Origin: Microlunatus lacustris
GTDB taxonomy: Bacteria > Actinomycetota > Actinomycetes > Propionibacteriales > Propionibacteriaceae
Direction: 5' to 3'
Assembly: GCA_039527025.1 (NCBI GenBank)
Contig: BAAAJN010000016.1
Coordinates: 24,407-88,406, forward strand
Length of the DNA stretch: 64,000 bases
Below, piece after piece: positions 44,739 through 53,485 of the stretch (positions within the stretch are counted from its first letter, which is position 1; each line of letters begins with the position of its first letter). Made by a program: the position numbers and the translations under genes. The notes beneath the pieces are model-generated. The model made no database searches, was not told where the DNA came from, and saw nothing but the letters and a program-made list of their open reading frames with translations.

Positions 44739-45704
44739 ATGGCCGTCACCGTGGAGGGCTCCACCACCACCGCGAAGGGCTCTGCCGGTTCGCCGGCAGA
44801 GCTCCAGCGGCTCACGCCCAACATGAAGAAGAAGCAGCGCCAGGACAACCTGTGGGCCCTGGCGTTCCTCTCTCCCCAGCTCATCGGGCTGATCGTGTTC
44901 ATGCTCGGCCCGCTGATCTTCGCCGTCATCCTGGGCTTCTCCAGCTGGGATGGCTTCGGCTCGCGCAGCTTCGTCGGGTTCGACAACTTCATCGGTGTGC
45001 TCCAGGACCAGCAGTTGCGGCAGTCCTGGGTCAACACCGCGTGGTTCACGCTGCTGCAGCTCCCGGGTCTGATGATCACGGGGTTCCTGTTCGCCTTCCT
45101 GCTGCAGAAGGCGGGGCGGGTGAAGTCGGTCTACCGGGTGTTCTTCTTCGCGCCCCAGGTGACCTCGAGCATCGCGGTCGCGGCCATCTGGCTGTGGTTG
45201 CTGAACCCGGAGATCAGCCCGCTCAACACCTTCCTCGCCCGCATCGGCCTGCCGACCCCGGACTGGTTGCAGGACCCCAACACCGCCATCCCGGCCATCG
45301 CCCTCGTCTCGGTCTGGCAGGCGCTGGGCTACATGATCGTGATGTACATGGCGGGTCTGGAAAGTGTTCCGAAGGCGTTGCTGGAGGCCGCTGACATCGA
45401 CGGGGCCAGCGAGTTCCAGAAGCTCCGCAAGATCACCCTGCCGCTGCTGTCGCCGACGATCTTGTTCCTCTCGATCACCTCGATCATCGGGTCGTTCCAG
45501 GTCTTCGACTACATCTTCTTCTTCTACGACACCACGGCGCCGTCGAACGCTCGCACCATCGTGTACGAGATCGTCAACATCGCCTTCCGTGAGTTCAGGT
45601 TCGGCTTCGCCTCGGCGATCGCGATCTACCTGTTCATCGTCCTGCTAGCCGTGACCGGCCTCCAGCTGCTCGCGCAGAAGAGATGGGTGCACTACACAGA
45701 ATGA
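44739..45704 (+). CDS. Sugar ABC transporter permease (MalF-like)
   Basis: The 321-residue permease has six hydrophobic segments after a polar N-terminus of about 40 residues. The EAA loop reads LLEAADIDGASEFQKLRKIT, the site that contacts the ATPase. It starts two bases after the lipoprotein gene and overlaps the next permease gene by four bases. It forms the import channel with that partner. Confidence 0.93.
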   Translation: MAVTVEGSTTTAKGSAGSPAELQRLTPNMKKKQRQDNLWALAFLSPQLIGLIVFMLGPLIFAVILGFSSWDGFGSRSFVGFDNFIGVLQDQQLRQSWVNTAWFTLLQLPGLMITGFLFAFLLQKAGRVKSVYRVFFFAPQVTSSIAVAAIWLWLLNPEISPLNTFLARIGLPTPDWLQDPNTAIPAIALVSVWQALGYMIVMYMAGLESVPKALLEAADIDGASEFQKLRKITLPLLSPTILFLSITSIIGSFQVFDYIFFFYDTTAPSNARTIVYEIVNIAFREFRFGFASAIAIYLFIVLLAVTGLQLLAQKRWVHYTE

Positions 45705-46612
45705 CCACCACGGGAGCTGATTTCAGCGTCAAAGCGGTCGAGGCGATCAAGACCGACGACGGCAAGAAGGTTGACGACGAGGGCGGTAGCACTTTCCGGG
45801 CTCGCAAGATCCCGCTGCACCTCCTGCTGATCGTCTTCGCGATCCTCATGTTCATCCCGTTCATGTGGATGGTGTTCTCCGCGTTCAAGCCGTTGAGCGA
45901 GATCTTCATGCGGCCGCCCGTGCTGCTCCCCAAGGAGTGGTCACTCGACGGGTTCCGCACGGCCTGGGACGGAGCGCCCTTCGCCAGCGCGTACTTCAAC
46001 AGCTTCTACATCGCGACCCTGGTCACGTTGATCACGCTGCTGACGTGCTCGATGGCGGCCTACGCCTTCGCACGGATCAAGTTCCGGGGGAACAACCTCC
46101 TGTTCGCGGTCTTCCTGGCCACGATGATGGTGCCGTTCCAGCTCACCATCATCCCGCTCTACATCATCCTCGGGCAGCTCCAGTGGATCGACACCCACCT
46201 GGCGCTCATCATCCCGGCCGGGTTGTTCAACGCGTTCGGCGTGTTCTTGATGCGCCAGTACGTGCGGGGCATCCCGATCGAGCTCGAGGAGGCGGCAGCG
46301 ATCGACGGGGCCGGCCGGATCCGGACGTTCACCACCGTCATCCTGCCGCTGCTGAGGACGCCGATGACCGCCCTGGGCATCTTCGTCTTCCTCGGTCAGT
46401 GGAACGACTTCTTCCGACCGCTGATCTTCCTCAACAGCGAGGACAAGTTCACCATCCCGATGGTGGTGAACTACTTCAAGGGGGCCTATGCCTCAGACTG
46501 GACCAGCCTGATGGCCGCCACGACCATGGCTGCGCTGCCGATGCTGATCGTCTTCATCATCGCGCAGAAGCAGATCGTGGAAGGAATCGCCCTGTCGGGG
46601 TCGAAGACCTGA
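45701..46612 (+). CDS. Sugar ABC transporter permease (MalG-like)
   Basis: The 303-residue permease starts at ATG 45701, sharing ATGA with the stop of the first permease. It has a polar N-terminus, six hydrophobic segments and the EAA loop ELEEAAAIDGAGRIRTFTTV. MPFQ-like TMMVPFQLTIIPLYI and GQWNDFFRPLIFL are typical MalG-group features. It completes the channel. A long hairpin terminator follows. Confidence 0.93.
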   Translation: MTTTGADFSVKAVEAIKTDDGKKVDDEGGSTFRARKIPLHLLLIVFAILMFIPFMWMVFSAFKPLSEIFMRPPVLLPKEWSLDGFRTAWDGAPFASAYFNSFYIATLVTLITLLTCSMAAYAFARIKFRGNNLLFAVFLATMMVPFQLTIIPLYIILGQLQWIDTHLALIIPAGLFNAFGVFLMRQYVRGIPIELEEAAAIDGAGRIRTFTTVILPLLRTPMTALGIFVFLGQWNDFFRPLIFLNSEDKFTIPMVVNYFKGAYASDWTSLMAATTMAALPMLIVFIIAQKQIVEGIALSGSKT

Positions 46613-46641
46613 CCGGTCGGCCGTCGCACGACTGAAACCAT

Positions 46642-46681
46642 CCTTCAGCGCCGGTGGAGAGACCTCCGCCGGCGCTGAAGG
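46642..46681 (+). terminator. Terminator of the sugar ABC operon
   Basis: CCTTCAGCGCCGG (46642-46654) and CCGGCGCTGAAGG (46669-46681) form a perfect 13-bp stem that continues through GGAG/CTCC to a four-base loop. It lies 30 bases past the last permease gene. Confidence 0.8.
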
Positions 46682-46737
46682 CCGTCCAGGACCGGTCGTG
46701 CCACGATGGAACCACCCACCGCCCGTCAGGAGAACCG

Positions 46738-47199
46738 TTGTCCCCGCCCACCCCGGCCGGCCGTGCTGCCGCCCGCTACCGGCTGCCGGTCGACCCGCCC
46801 ACCCGCGAGCTGCTGATCGGGTCCCTGGCGTCGATCGCCGGTGCGTGCCAGCTGTTCGCCTGGGCGCTGGCGAGCCTGCCGACCTTCTTCCTCGTGTTCG
46901 GGGTCGTCCTCGTCGGCATCGGTCTCGGGTTCGCGCTCGCCGCCGTGCTCCGGCACCGCCGCCTGCGCTGGATCGCCTACGTCGGGCCGGAGTCGCTGAC
47001 CGTGGTGAACGGCCAGCGCCGCACCGTGCTGCCGTGGGCGGACGTCCGCGCCGTCCGCTACGCCAACTCCCGGCTGGAGGTCACCGGGGGTGGTGGCGAG
47101 CGCCTCTGCACCTTGCGGGTGGACCAGACGCGTCCCGCCCACGAAGCCGCGCAGGTCCTCGAGCGGTCGATCGCGGCCCAGCTCGCGTCGTCGGCCTGA
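46738..47199 (+). CDS. PH-domain-like membrane protein
   Basis: The 153-residue protein has two membrane helices (about 33-51 and 55-73) and a C-terminal bacterial PH-like domain (YVGPESLTVVNGQRRTVLPW, ADVRAVRYANSRLEVTGGGG). A TTG start at 46738 is proposed because AGGAG is at 46726-46730 with good spacing and no ATG/GTG is available in frame nearby; the longer open frame enters the terminator. Its function is unknown. It sits between the ABC operon and the mannosidase but has its own start region. Confidence 0.68.
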   Translation: MSPPTPAGRAAARYRLPVDPPTRELLIGSLASIAGACQLFAWALASLPTFFLVFGVVLVGIGLGFALAAVLRHRRLRWIAYVGPESLTVVNGQRRTVLPWADVRAVRYANSRLEVTGGGGERLCTLRVDQTRPAHEAAQVLERSIAAQLASSA

Positions 47200-47202
47200 C
47201 GC

Positions 47203-47217
47203 CGTCGGTCGCCGACG
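47203..47217. terminator. Short hairpin between convergent PH-protein and mannosidase genes
   Basis: CGTCGG (47203-47208) and CCGACG (47212-47217) pair around a three-base loop in the 36-bp gap. It is short, so the call is tentative. Confidence 0.35.
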
Positions 47218-47235
47218 CCCGCTCTCCGGTCTGGA

Positions 47236-50200
47236 TCAGCTCCGCGCGGCGAGCGTCAGCAGCACGGCCAGCGCCCCGGAGCCCTGGAACGTCAGGGTCG
47301 TCCGTCCGTCGACGACGAGCAGCACCTCGCCCGCCTCGCCGAGGTAGCTGCTGCGGTGCGCACCCACGACCGCGGGGGGCAGGGTGATCTGCGTGGTCAG
47401 ACCCTCCGGGGCGTTGGACCGCAGCCGGACCAGGACCTGGTCGTCGGCCTGGTGCTGCACACCGATCAGCTGCACCCGGGGATCGGAGAAGCCGAGCAGG
47501 GAGGCCTCGACCGGTGGGTGCGCCCCGGGCGTCTCGGCCAGCACGGCCCGCAGCGGCTGCACCAGCGACGCCGCGGTCGCGGCGGCGAGCGACGGGGCGT
47601 CGCCCGTCCCGGCCGCGACCCGGTAGCGCAGGTCGGTCTGGAAGCTCTGCTGGACGGGGAAGTTGGTGTCCCAGATGTTGTTGTGCACCCAGGAGAACAG
47701 CGTCCCCGGCTCGGTCCGCGGCAGGGTCGCGGGGAAGGGGACGTAGGGCAGCGCGAGGTTCCCGACCTCGAGGAGAGGCACCTCCGCCGTCGCCCAGCCG
47801 ATCGCCGAGTCCCCGTCCTGCAGGCTGACGAAGTGCCGGATGGCCCGCATGTACTCGGCTCCGCCGGGCACCTGGCCGATCTCCGGCCCGGTGAGGCCGC
47901 CAGCCGACTCCTCGAGCACGGTCGGGTCGGCCGCGGCGAAGGGGAAGGCGAAGAACGCGCTCTCCTTGTCCCAGGTGCTGCTCTTGCTGAGCCGGTTGGT
48001 GATCTCCACGTGCGCGATCCCGGCCGGCAGCCGGTAGGTGACCTCCAGCCAGTCGGCGCCCACCACCTGCTGGCGCAGCACGACCTGCTGGCCGCGGGCG
48101 TCCGCCGTCGCGGAGACCACCGCGGCGGGACCGCCGACGTCGCGGCTGCTGATCAGGGCCAGGTTGCCGGCGTCGGCGAACTTCGAGGAGTTGTGGTTGG
48201 ACTGCCCGATGGTGGCGTACCGGTCGTAGACGTAGTGGTTCAACCCGAACGGGCTGCTGACCGAGACCAGCTCGCGGCCGGTGCGCCGGTCCACGACCGA
48301 GGACAAGGTCCCCGTGGCCAGGTCGACGGTGACGGCGAGGTGCTCGTTCTCCAGCCGGGTGGGGTCGGCCAGCGCGACGGCCGGCGACGGGCTGGCCTCG
48401 GCGGGCACGAGGTCGAGCCGGACGTAGCCCACGCTGGGCACGTCGGCGACGCGGCAGGTCAGGTAGCGGCCGAGGCCGCGGCTGCCGGCGTCCTCGGTGC
48501 GCTCGACGTGCGGCAGCGGGGTGCCCGTGCGCGCGTCGACCACCGACACCGGCTGGGTCAGCGGGACCAGGCCGGCCGGCAGGAACAGCTGCAGCTCCTC
48601 GGTCCGGGTGGCCCCGGTGACGTTGAAGGCGTACACCGACACGAGGGCGTCGGGGTGCCGGGGGAGCGTGGCGGCGAGCGCCTGCCGGGCGAGCTGCAGG
48701 GCGCGGTCGGACTCGTCGACCGCCCCGTAGGCGCGGGCGACCTTCCAGGCCCACTGGTGCTCCCCGGAGGAGGCGCCGTGGTCGGCGTGCTCCCAGGAGT
48801 TGGCGGCGCCCCAGGTGTGCTCGTCCCACAGCGCGAGCTGGCGGTAGCCCTCGTCCGGGTCGACGGTGGGGGCGCTGGGCGCCGCCGGGTCGAGCAGGCG
48901 CGCCGCGGCTCCCAGGGTCTGGGCGTCGGCGAGGTCGTTCTGGGCCTGCCGCGCCAGGCCCACCGGAGCGGTCGCCGCCCCGACGCCGTGCGCCCACCAG
49001 TCGTTCCAGTCCCCGGTGTAGGTGGGGATGGCGTCACCCGCCCGGCCCACCGCGTCGTCGAAGAAGGCCTCGTTGGTGGAGACCCGGAGGCGGGGGTGGA
49101 GCCAGCGGCTGTTCCACTCCTCGACGATGTCGCTGACGGCCCGGCTGGGGCCGGCGTTGTCGCTCCAGCGCCCGTGGGTGCGCACGTGCAGGACGTCCCC
49201 GCCGAAGGGGGGCCGCTCGGCGACGTCCACCCCACCGCCCAGCCAGCCGAAGATGCTGCCGACGGGGAGCGGGTAGGGGCGCGTGCCCAACGAGGCGAGG
49301 TAGGCGCCGAAGACGTCCGACGTGACGTCGTAGGACTCGTGCAGGCCCACCATCGGACCCTCCATGTAGGCCAGCCCGTGCGGGGTGTCGGTGCGCCAGA
49401 CGACCACCTCACCGCCCTCGGGGCCACGCCAGCGGAACAGCCGGGGCATGGTCAGCTGGCCCACCCCGTCGGGGTGGGAGCGGCCCGCCCAGTTGTGGGC
49501 GACGCTGAGGTACCGGACGCCGAACTGGCTGAGGGCGTCGGGCAGCCCGACCACCTGCCCGGGCACGTCGGTCTGCATGGCGGAGCGGAAGCTGACGCCG
49601 TAGCGCTGCTTCAGGGCCAGCGCCGGCCGGAGCAGCTCGTGCAGCTCGTCAGTGCTGCACATCTCGGTGTGCAGGTTGAACGGCATGGCCGACAGCGAGA
49701 TGCGTCCCTGGGCGACGCGCTCCAAGAACTCGCGGCGCCGGGCCTCGGGGCGGTTCGCGAACCAGTCCTCGACGCTGAACAACGCCTCCTCGTTCCACCG
49801 GAACTGCGCCGGCTCGCTGAGCCCGTCGGTGTCGCGCAGCAGGCGGAGCACCTCGTCGAGGTAGCCGAGGTGCTGCGCCCGGACGACGTGCTGGCGATCG
49901 GTGTAGCCGATGTCGTAGTGGCTGTGCTGCACCAGGTGCACGTCGTAGTGCCGGGGTGGCTCCAGCGTCGTGGTCAGCGTCACGGCGTCGCCGCCCGTGC
50001 CGTAGGTGACGGCGAGCGGGGTGGGGCTGGTGACCTCGGGGACCAGTAGCCGCAGGCCGGCCGACCCGACGGCCTCGGTCCGCGGGGTGAGCCGGGTGCC
50101 CGCCAGCTCCACCCGGACCAGCGCCGGGTCCAACGGCGCCACCGGTCGGCCCACGGTCGCCGGGTCGGTGCCCCGCAGACGCTGCAGCCGGACCGACTGC

Positions 50201-50415
50201 ACCGTGCCCTGGCCCTCCACCGCGACGAGCGGCTCGGCGATCAGGCCGAGCCGGCCGCCGGCCTGGACGGCGACGGCGTCGCAGGCGTGCTCCACGATCT
50301 TGCCGCGCTGCAGCGAGGCGTCCCAGACCGGGCTCGGGACCAGGTAGTCCGCCGCGGTGGTGGGCGAGGCGTCCTCGACCGGGCCGGGCTCGTCGGGCAG
50401 GACGTGTGACGTCAT
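47236..50415 (-). CDS. Glycoside hydrolase family 38 alpha-mannosidase
   Basis: The 1059-residue enzyme has a GH38 catalytic domain that begins with HSHYDIGYTD at residues 164-173, where the first His and the Asp bind Zn. QTDVPGQ at 282-288 holds the likely nucleophile Asp283. TWGAANSWEHADHG is in the middle domain, and the C-terminal half forms the GH38 beta-sandwich (ENEHLAVTVDLATGTLSSVV; GLNHYVYDRY). No signal peptide is present, so it acts in the cytoplasm on imported mannosides. The usual length is 850-1050 residues. It is divergent from the LacI gene, with an operator between them. Confidence 0.9.
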   Translation of the reverse strand: MTSHVLPDEPGPVEDASPTTAADYLVPSPVWDASLQRGKIVEHACDAVAVQAGGRLGLIAEPLVAVEGQGTVQSVRLQRLRGTDPATVGRPVAPLDPALVRVELAGTRLTPRTEAVGSAGLRLLVPEVTSPTPLAVTYGTGGDAVTLTTTLEPPRHYDVHLVQHSHYDIGYTDRQHVVRAQHLGYLDEVLRLLRDTDGLSEPAQFRWNEEALFSVEDWFANRPEARRREFLERVAQGRISLSAMPFNLHTEMCSTDELHELLRPALALKQRYGVSFRSAMQTDVPGQVVGLPDALSQFGVRYLSVAHNWAGRSHPDGVGQLTMPRLFRWRGPEGGEVVVWRTDTPHGLAYMEGPMVGLHESYDVTSDVFGAYLASLGTRPYPLPVGSIFGWLGGGVDVAERPPFGGDVLHVRTHGRWSDNAGPSRAVSDIVEEWNSRWLHPRLRVSTNEAFFDDAVGRAGDAIPTYTGDWNDWWAHGVGAATAPVGLARQAQNDLADAQTLGAAARLLDPAAPSAPTVDPDEGYRQLALWDEHTWGAANSWEHADHGASSGEHQWAWKVARAYGAVDESDRALQLARQALAATLPRHPDALVSVYAFNVTGATRTEELQLFLPAGLVPLTQPVSVVDARTGTPLPHVERTEDAGSRGLGRYLTCRVADVPSVGYVRLDLVPAEASPSPAVALADPTRLENEHLAVTVDLATGTLSSVVDRRTGRELVSVSSPFGLNHYVYDRYATIGQSNHNSSKFADAGNLALISSRDVGGPAAVVSATADARGQQVVLRQQVVGADWLEVTYRLPAGIAHVEITNRLSKSSTWDKESAFFAFPFAAADPTVLEESAGGLTGPEIGQVPGGAEYMRAIRHFVSLQDGDSAIGWATAEVPLLEVGNLALPYVPFPATLPRTEPGTLFSWVHNNIWDTNFPVQQSFQTDLRYRVAAGTGDAPSLAAATAASLVQPLRAVLAETPGAHPPVEASLLGFSDPRVQLIGVQHQADDQVLVRLRSNAPEGLTTQITLPPAVVGAHRSSYLGEAGEVLLVVDGRTTLTFQGSGALAVLLTLAARS

Positions 50416-50487
50416 GGGTTTCGTCTCTCGTGAGCGGACGTCCCGACCCGGGTGTCCGACGGCGTCGCGCCGCCGTGCCGAGGCGCG

Positions 50488-50503
50488 TTGTTATCGTTAC
50501 CAA
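50488..50503. promoter_or_regulatory. LacI-type operator between mannosidase and repressor genes
   Basis: TTGTTATCGTTACCAA is a 16-bp palindrome with 12 matching positions and a central CG. It resembles the perfect site at 51658-51671, so the LacI protein encoded at 50576 probably binds both and controls its own gene and the divergent mannosidase gene. Confidence 0.6.
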
Positions 50504-50575
50504 TGCACGCTAGCACGCCTCCCGAGGGCCGACAACCGTCCCGGTCCCCGTCCGGAGGAGCAGTAGGTTGCCGTC

Positions 50576-51631
50576 ATGGACGAGCGTGCGCGGACCGGGG
50601 CGGGGCGGAGGAGGACGCCGGCTGCCCCGACGGTCCAAGACGTCGCGGTGGAGGCGGGCGTCAGCCCGATGACGGTGTCCCGGGTGCTCTCCGGCGGCCA
50701 GCACGTCCGTCCCGAGCTGCGCGCACGCGTCGAGGCGGCGGTGGCGAAGCTCGACTACCACCGCAACGAGAACGCGCGGAGCCTCCGGCCGGGCCACCGC
50801 TCCGGGCTGATCGGGGTGACGATCACCAACATCGCCAACCCCTACTACGCCGGCCTGCAGCGCGGCATCGAGGAGGTCGCGGCGCAGCACGCGCGGCGCA
50901 TCCTGGTGGGGAACTCCAACGAGGACCCCGAGCTCGAGCGCCAGCTGCTGGGCGACTTCATCGGACGGCGCGTCGAGGGTCTCATCGTCGTCCCCTCCGG
51001 CGGCGTGGACGTCCAGCACCTGCAGCCGGCGGCCCTGGGTGGCGTGCCGATGGTCTTCGCCTCGCGGTCGGTCCCGGGCGTCGAGGTGGACACCGTGCTC
51101 GTCGACGACGTGCGCGGGGCCCAGGCGGCGACCACGACGCTGCTGGCGGAGGGCCACCGGCGGATCGCCTTCCTCGGCCACCGGCTCTCGGTCTTCACCG
51201 GCCAGCGGCGGCTCGAGGGCTTCCGCGCGGCCCACCGCCTCGCCGGGGCCGAGGTCGTCGAGGACCTGGTCCGGGTGGGCCAGCAGGACGTCGAGTCGGC
51301 ACAGCAGGCCATGGCCGAGCTGCTGGCCCTCGCCGACCCGCCCACCGCGGTGTTCAGCGCCAACAACCGCAACACGGTCGGCGCCATCCGGGCCATCGCC
51401 CGCCGGCGGGCCGGGATCGACGGCCCTGAGGTCAGACTGTTCGGCTTCGACTCCTTCGAGCTCGCCGACCTGTCCCCGGTCGCGCTGTCGGTGGTGGACC
51501 ACGACGCGACCGAGCTGGGCCGGCAGGCGGCCCGGATGCTCGTCGAGCGGCTCGACGGCCTGGCGCCCGAGGAGCCCCCGCGGCTGGTGGAGCTGCCCGT
51601 CGTGCTGCGGGAGCACCTCCGCGCCTGGTGA
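50576..51631 (+). CDS. LacI-family repressor of the mannoside genes
   Basis: The 351-residue protein has the LacI helix-turn-helix TVQDVAVEAGVSPMTVSRVL (about 19-38), the hinge helix NENARSLRPG and an effector domain with GLIGVTITNIANPYYAGLQR, PTAVFSANNRNTVGAI and LFGFDSFELADL. The neighbours (GH38, mannose isomerase, ROK kinase, sugar importer) make a mannose-type inducer likely. TAGGTT at 50564-50569 precedes the ATG by six bases, so the mRNA may be leaderless; GGAGGAG is too far to serve as ribosome binding site. Confidence 0.9.
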   Translation: MDERARTGAGRRRTPAAPTVQDVAVEAGVSPMTVSRVLSGGQHVRPELRARVEAAVAKLDYHRNENARSLRPGHRSGLIGVTITNIANPYYAGLQRGIEEVAAQHARRILVGNSNEDPELERQLLGDFIGRRVEGLIVVPSGGVDVQHLQPAALGGVPMVFASRSVPGVEVDTVLVDDVRGAQAATTTLLAEGHRRIAFLGHRLSVFTGQRRLEGFRAAHRLAGAEVVEDLVRVGQQDVESAQQAMAELLALADPPTAVFSANNRNTVGAIRAIARRRAGIDGPEVRLFGFDSFELADLSPVALSVVDHDATELGRQAARMLVERLDGLAPEEPPRLVELPVVLREHLRAW

Positions 51632-51657
51632 ACGGCGGGACTCCGCAGCCGCATGGC

Positions 51658-51671
51658 TGGTAACGTTACCA
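51658..51671 (+). promoter_or_regulatory. Perfect LacI-type operator before the mannose isomerase gene
   Basis: TGGTAACGTTACCA is a perfect 14-bp palindrome with central CG, 26 bases after the repressor stop and 32 bases before the isomerase ATG. It supports a regulated internal promoter. Confidence 0.7.
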
Positions 51672-51703
51672 AGACCACCTGCACGACGACCCGAGAGGCG
51701 CCG

Positions 51704-53485
51704 ATGTCGCTCCACCCGCCGCGAGACGCAGTTCCGGGCGCCTACGACAAGGCCCCGACGATCGCGCTGCCGGCCGGGCACCGCGCCTGGGCGGGGGCAG
51801 AGGCCTGGCAGCACCTCGCGGAGCCGCTGCTGAGCGGCGCCTCCCGGACGATGGCCGTCGACACCTACCCGGGCACCGACGTGCCCGGTGTGGTCCGGCA
51901 GCTCCGCGCGGCTCTTCCCGGGGCGACCGTTCTCGACGTGGAGACCGCAGCCGCGCTGTCGGTGGATGAGCTCGAAGCCCTGCTGCGCCCCCACCTCACC
52001 GACGACCGCGTCTTCGCGACGCTGAGCCACCACGTGCTGGCGGACTTCTACCACCCCGACCGGTTGGCCGCGGTCGCCCACGAGGTGGATCGGGCGACCG
52101 GCCCGGTCGTCGTCGTCGGCTGGGGCGCCGCGCTGGTCCCGGTGGACTTCGACCAGCTGGTGCTGGCCGACCTCGCGCGCTGGGAGATCCAGCAGCGGCA
52201 GCGGGCCGGGGCGTCCAGCTGGCGCGCGGAGAACGCCGAGGAGGACCCGCTCCGCAAGGTCAAGCGCGGCTACTTCGTCGAGTGGCGGGTGGCCGACCGG
52301 CACAAGCGCACCCTGCTGGACGCCGTCGACCACGTCCTCGACCTGAACGGCCCGGTCACCGACGCCACACTGGTCGACGGCGCCACCTTCCGGCTGGGCC
52401 TGGAGCTCGCGGTGCAGCAGCCGTTCCGTGTCGTGCCCTTCTTCGACCCGGGCGTCTGGGGCGGGCAGTGGATGCGGGAGGCGTTCGACCTCGCCGACGC
52501 GCCGAACTACGCCTGGTGCTTCGACTGCGTGCCCGAGGAGAACAGCATCCTGCTCCAGGTCGGCGAGCACACGGTCGAGCTCCCCGCGCTGGACGTGGTC
52601 CTCGCCCACCCGCGGGCCCTGCTGGGCGAGCAGACGTACGCCCGGTTCGGGGCCGAGTTCCCGATCAGGTTCGACTTCCTGGACACGGTGGGCGGCCAGA
52701 ACCTGTCCCTGCAGGTGCACCCGCTGACCGACTACATCTTCCAGACCTTCGGCGCGCCCTACACCCAGGACGAGAGCTACTACCTGCTGGACGCCGGCGA
52801 CGACGCGGTGGTCTACCTCGGGCTCCGCACGGGCACCGACCCGGAGGCGATGGCGACGGCTCTGCGCACAGCGGCGGAGGGGGGCGCTCCGTTCGACGCG
52901 CCGGCGTTCGTGAACACCTACCCGGCCCGTCGCCACGACCACTTCAGCATCCCCGCCGGCACCGTGCACTGCTCCGGGGCGGACGCGATGGTACTGGAGA
53001 TCTCGGCGACGCCCTACCTGTTCACCTTCAAGATGTGGGACTGGGGACGCGTCGGCCTGGACGGGCGCCCCCGACCGATCCACCTCGACCACGCCCTCGC
53101 CAACATCCAGTGGGACCGGGACACGGCCTGGACCGACGCCAACCTGGTCGGGCAGGTCGAGCAGGTCGGGCAGGGCGAGGGCTGGGTGGAGGAGCGGACC
53201 GGGCTGCACGCCCTCGAGTTCATCGAGGTCCGGCGGCACTGGTTCGAGGGCCCGGTGCCCCACCACACGGAGGGGACGGTCAACGTGCTGAACCTGGTGC
53301 AGGGGAGCGAGGCGGTGGTGGAGAGCCCGGACGGGGCGTTCGACCCCTTCGTCGTGCACTTCGCCGAGACCTTCATCGTGCCCGCGGCGGTCGGGCCCTA
53401 CGTCATCCGGCCGCACGGGGCCGGCGCAGGCCAGCGGCTGGCGACCGTCAAGGCGACGGTGCGGGGGACCGCTCAGCCTTCCTGA
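51704..53485 (+). CDS. manA: Class I mannose-6-phosphate isomerase with N-terminal extension
   Basis: The 593-residue protein ends in a type I phosphomannose isomerase cupin (about 220-590). Zn ligands include Gln337 and His339 in SLQVHP and His422 in IPAGTVHC; YQDES-like TQDESYYLL is also conserved. It interconverts mannose-6-phosphate and fructose-6-phosphate. The first 200 residues resemble the nucleoside-kinase-like segment found in the long form of this isomerase; no intact P-loop is seen. The ATG at 51704 has AGAGG upstream; the longer frame from 51653 would cover the operator. It overlaps the convergent ROK gene by 13 bases. Confidence 0.88.
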   Translation: MSLHPPRDAVPGAYDKAPTIALPAGHRAWAGAEAWQHLAEPLLSGASRTMAVDTYPGTDVPGVVRQLRAALPGATVLDVETAAALSVDELEALLRPHLTDDRVFATLSHHVLADFYHPDRLAAVAHEVDRATGPVVVVGWGAALVPVDFDQLVLADLARWEIQQRQRAGASSWRAENAEEDPLRKVKRGYFVEWRVADRHKRTLLDAVDHVLDLNGPVTDATLVDGATFRLGLELAVQQPFRVVPFFDPGVWGGQWMREAFDLADAPNYAWCFDCVPEENSILLQVGEHTVELPALDVVLAHPRALLGEQTYARFGAEFPIRFDFLDTVGGQNLSLQVHPLTDYIFQTFGAPYTQDESYYLLDAGDDAVVYLGLRTGTDPEAMATALRTAAEGGAPFDAPAFVNTYPARRHDHFSIPAGTVHCSGADAMVLEISATPYLFTFKMWDWGRVGLDGRPRPIHLDHALANIQWDRDTAWTDANLVGQVEQVGQGEGWVEERTGLHALEFIEVRRHWFEGPVPHHTEGTVNVLNLVQGSEAVVESPDGAFDPFVVHFAETFIVPAAVGPYVIRPHGAGAGQRLATVKATVRGTAQPS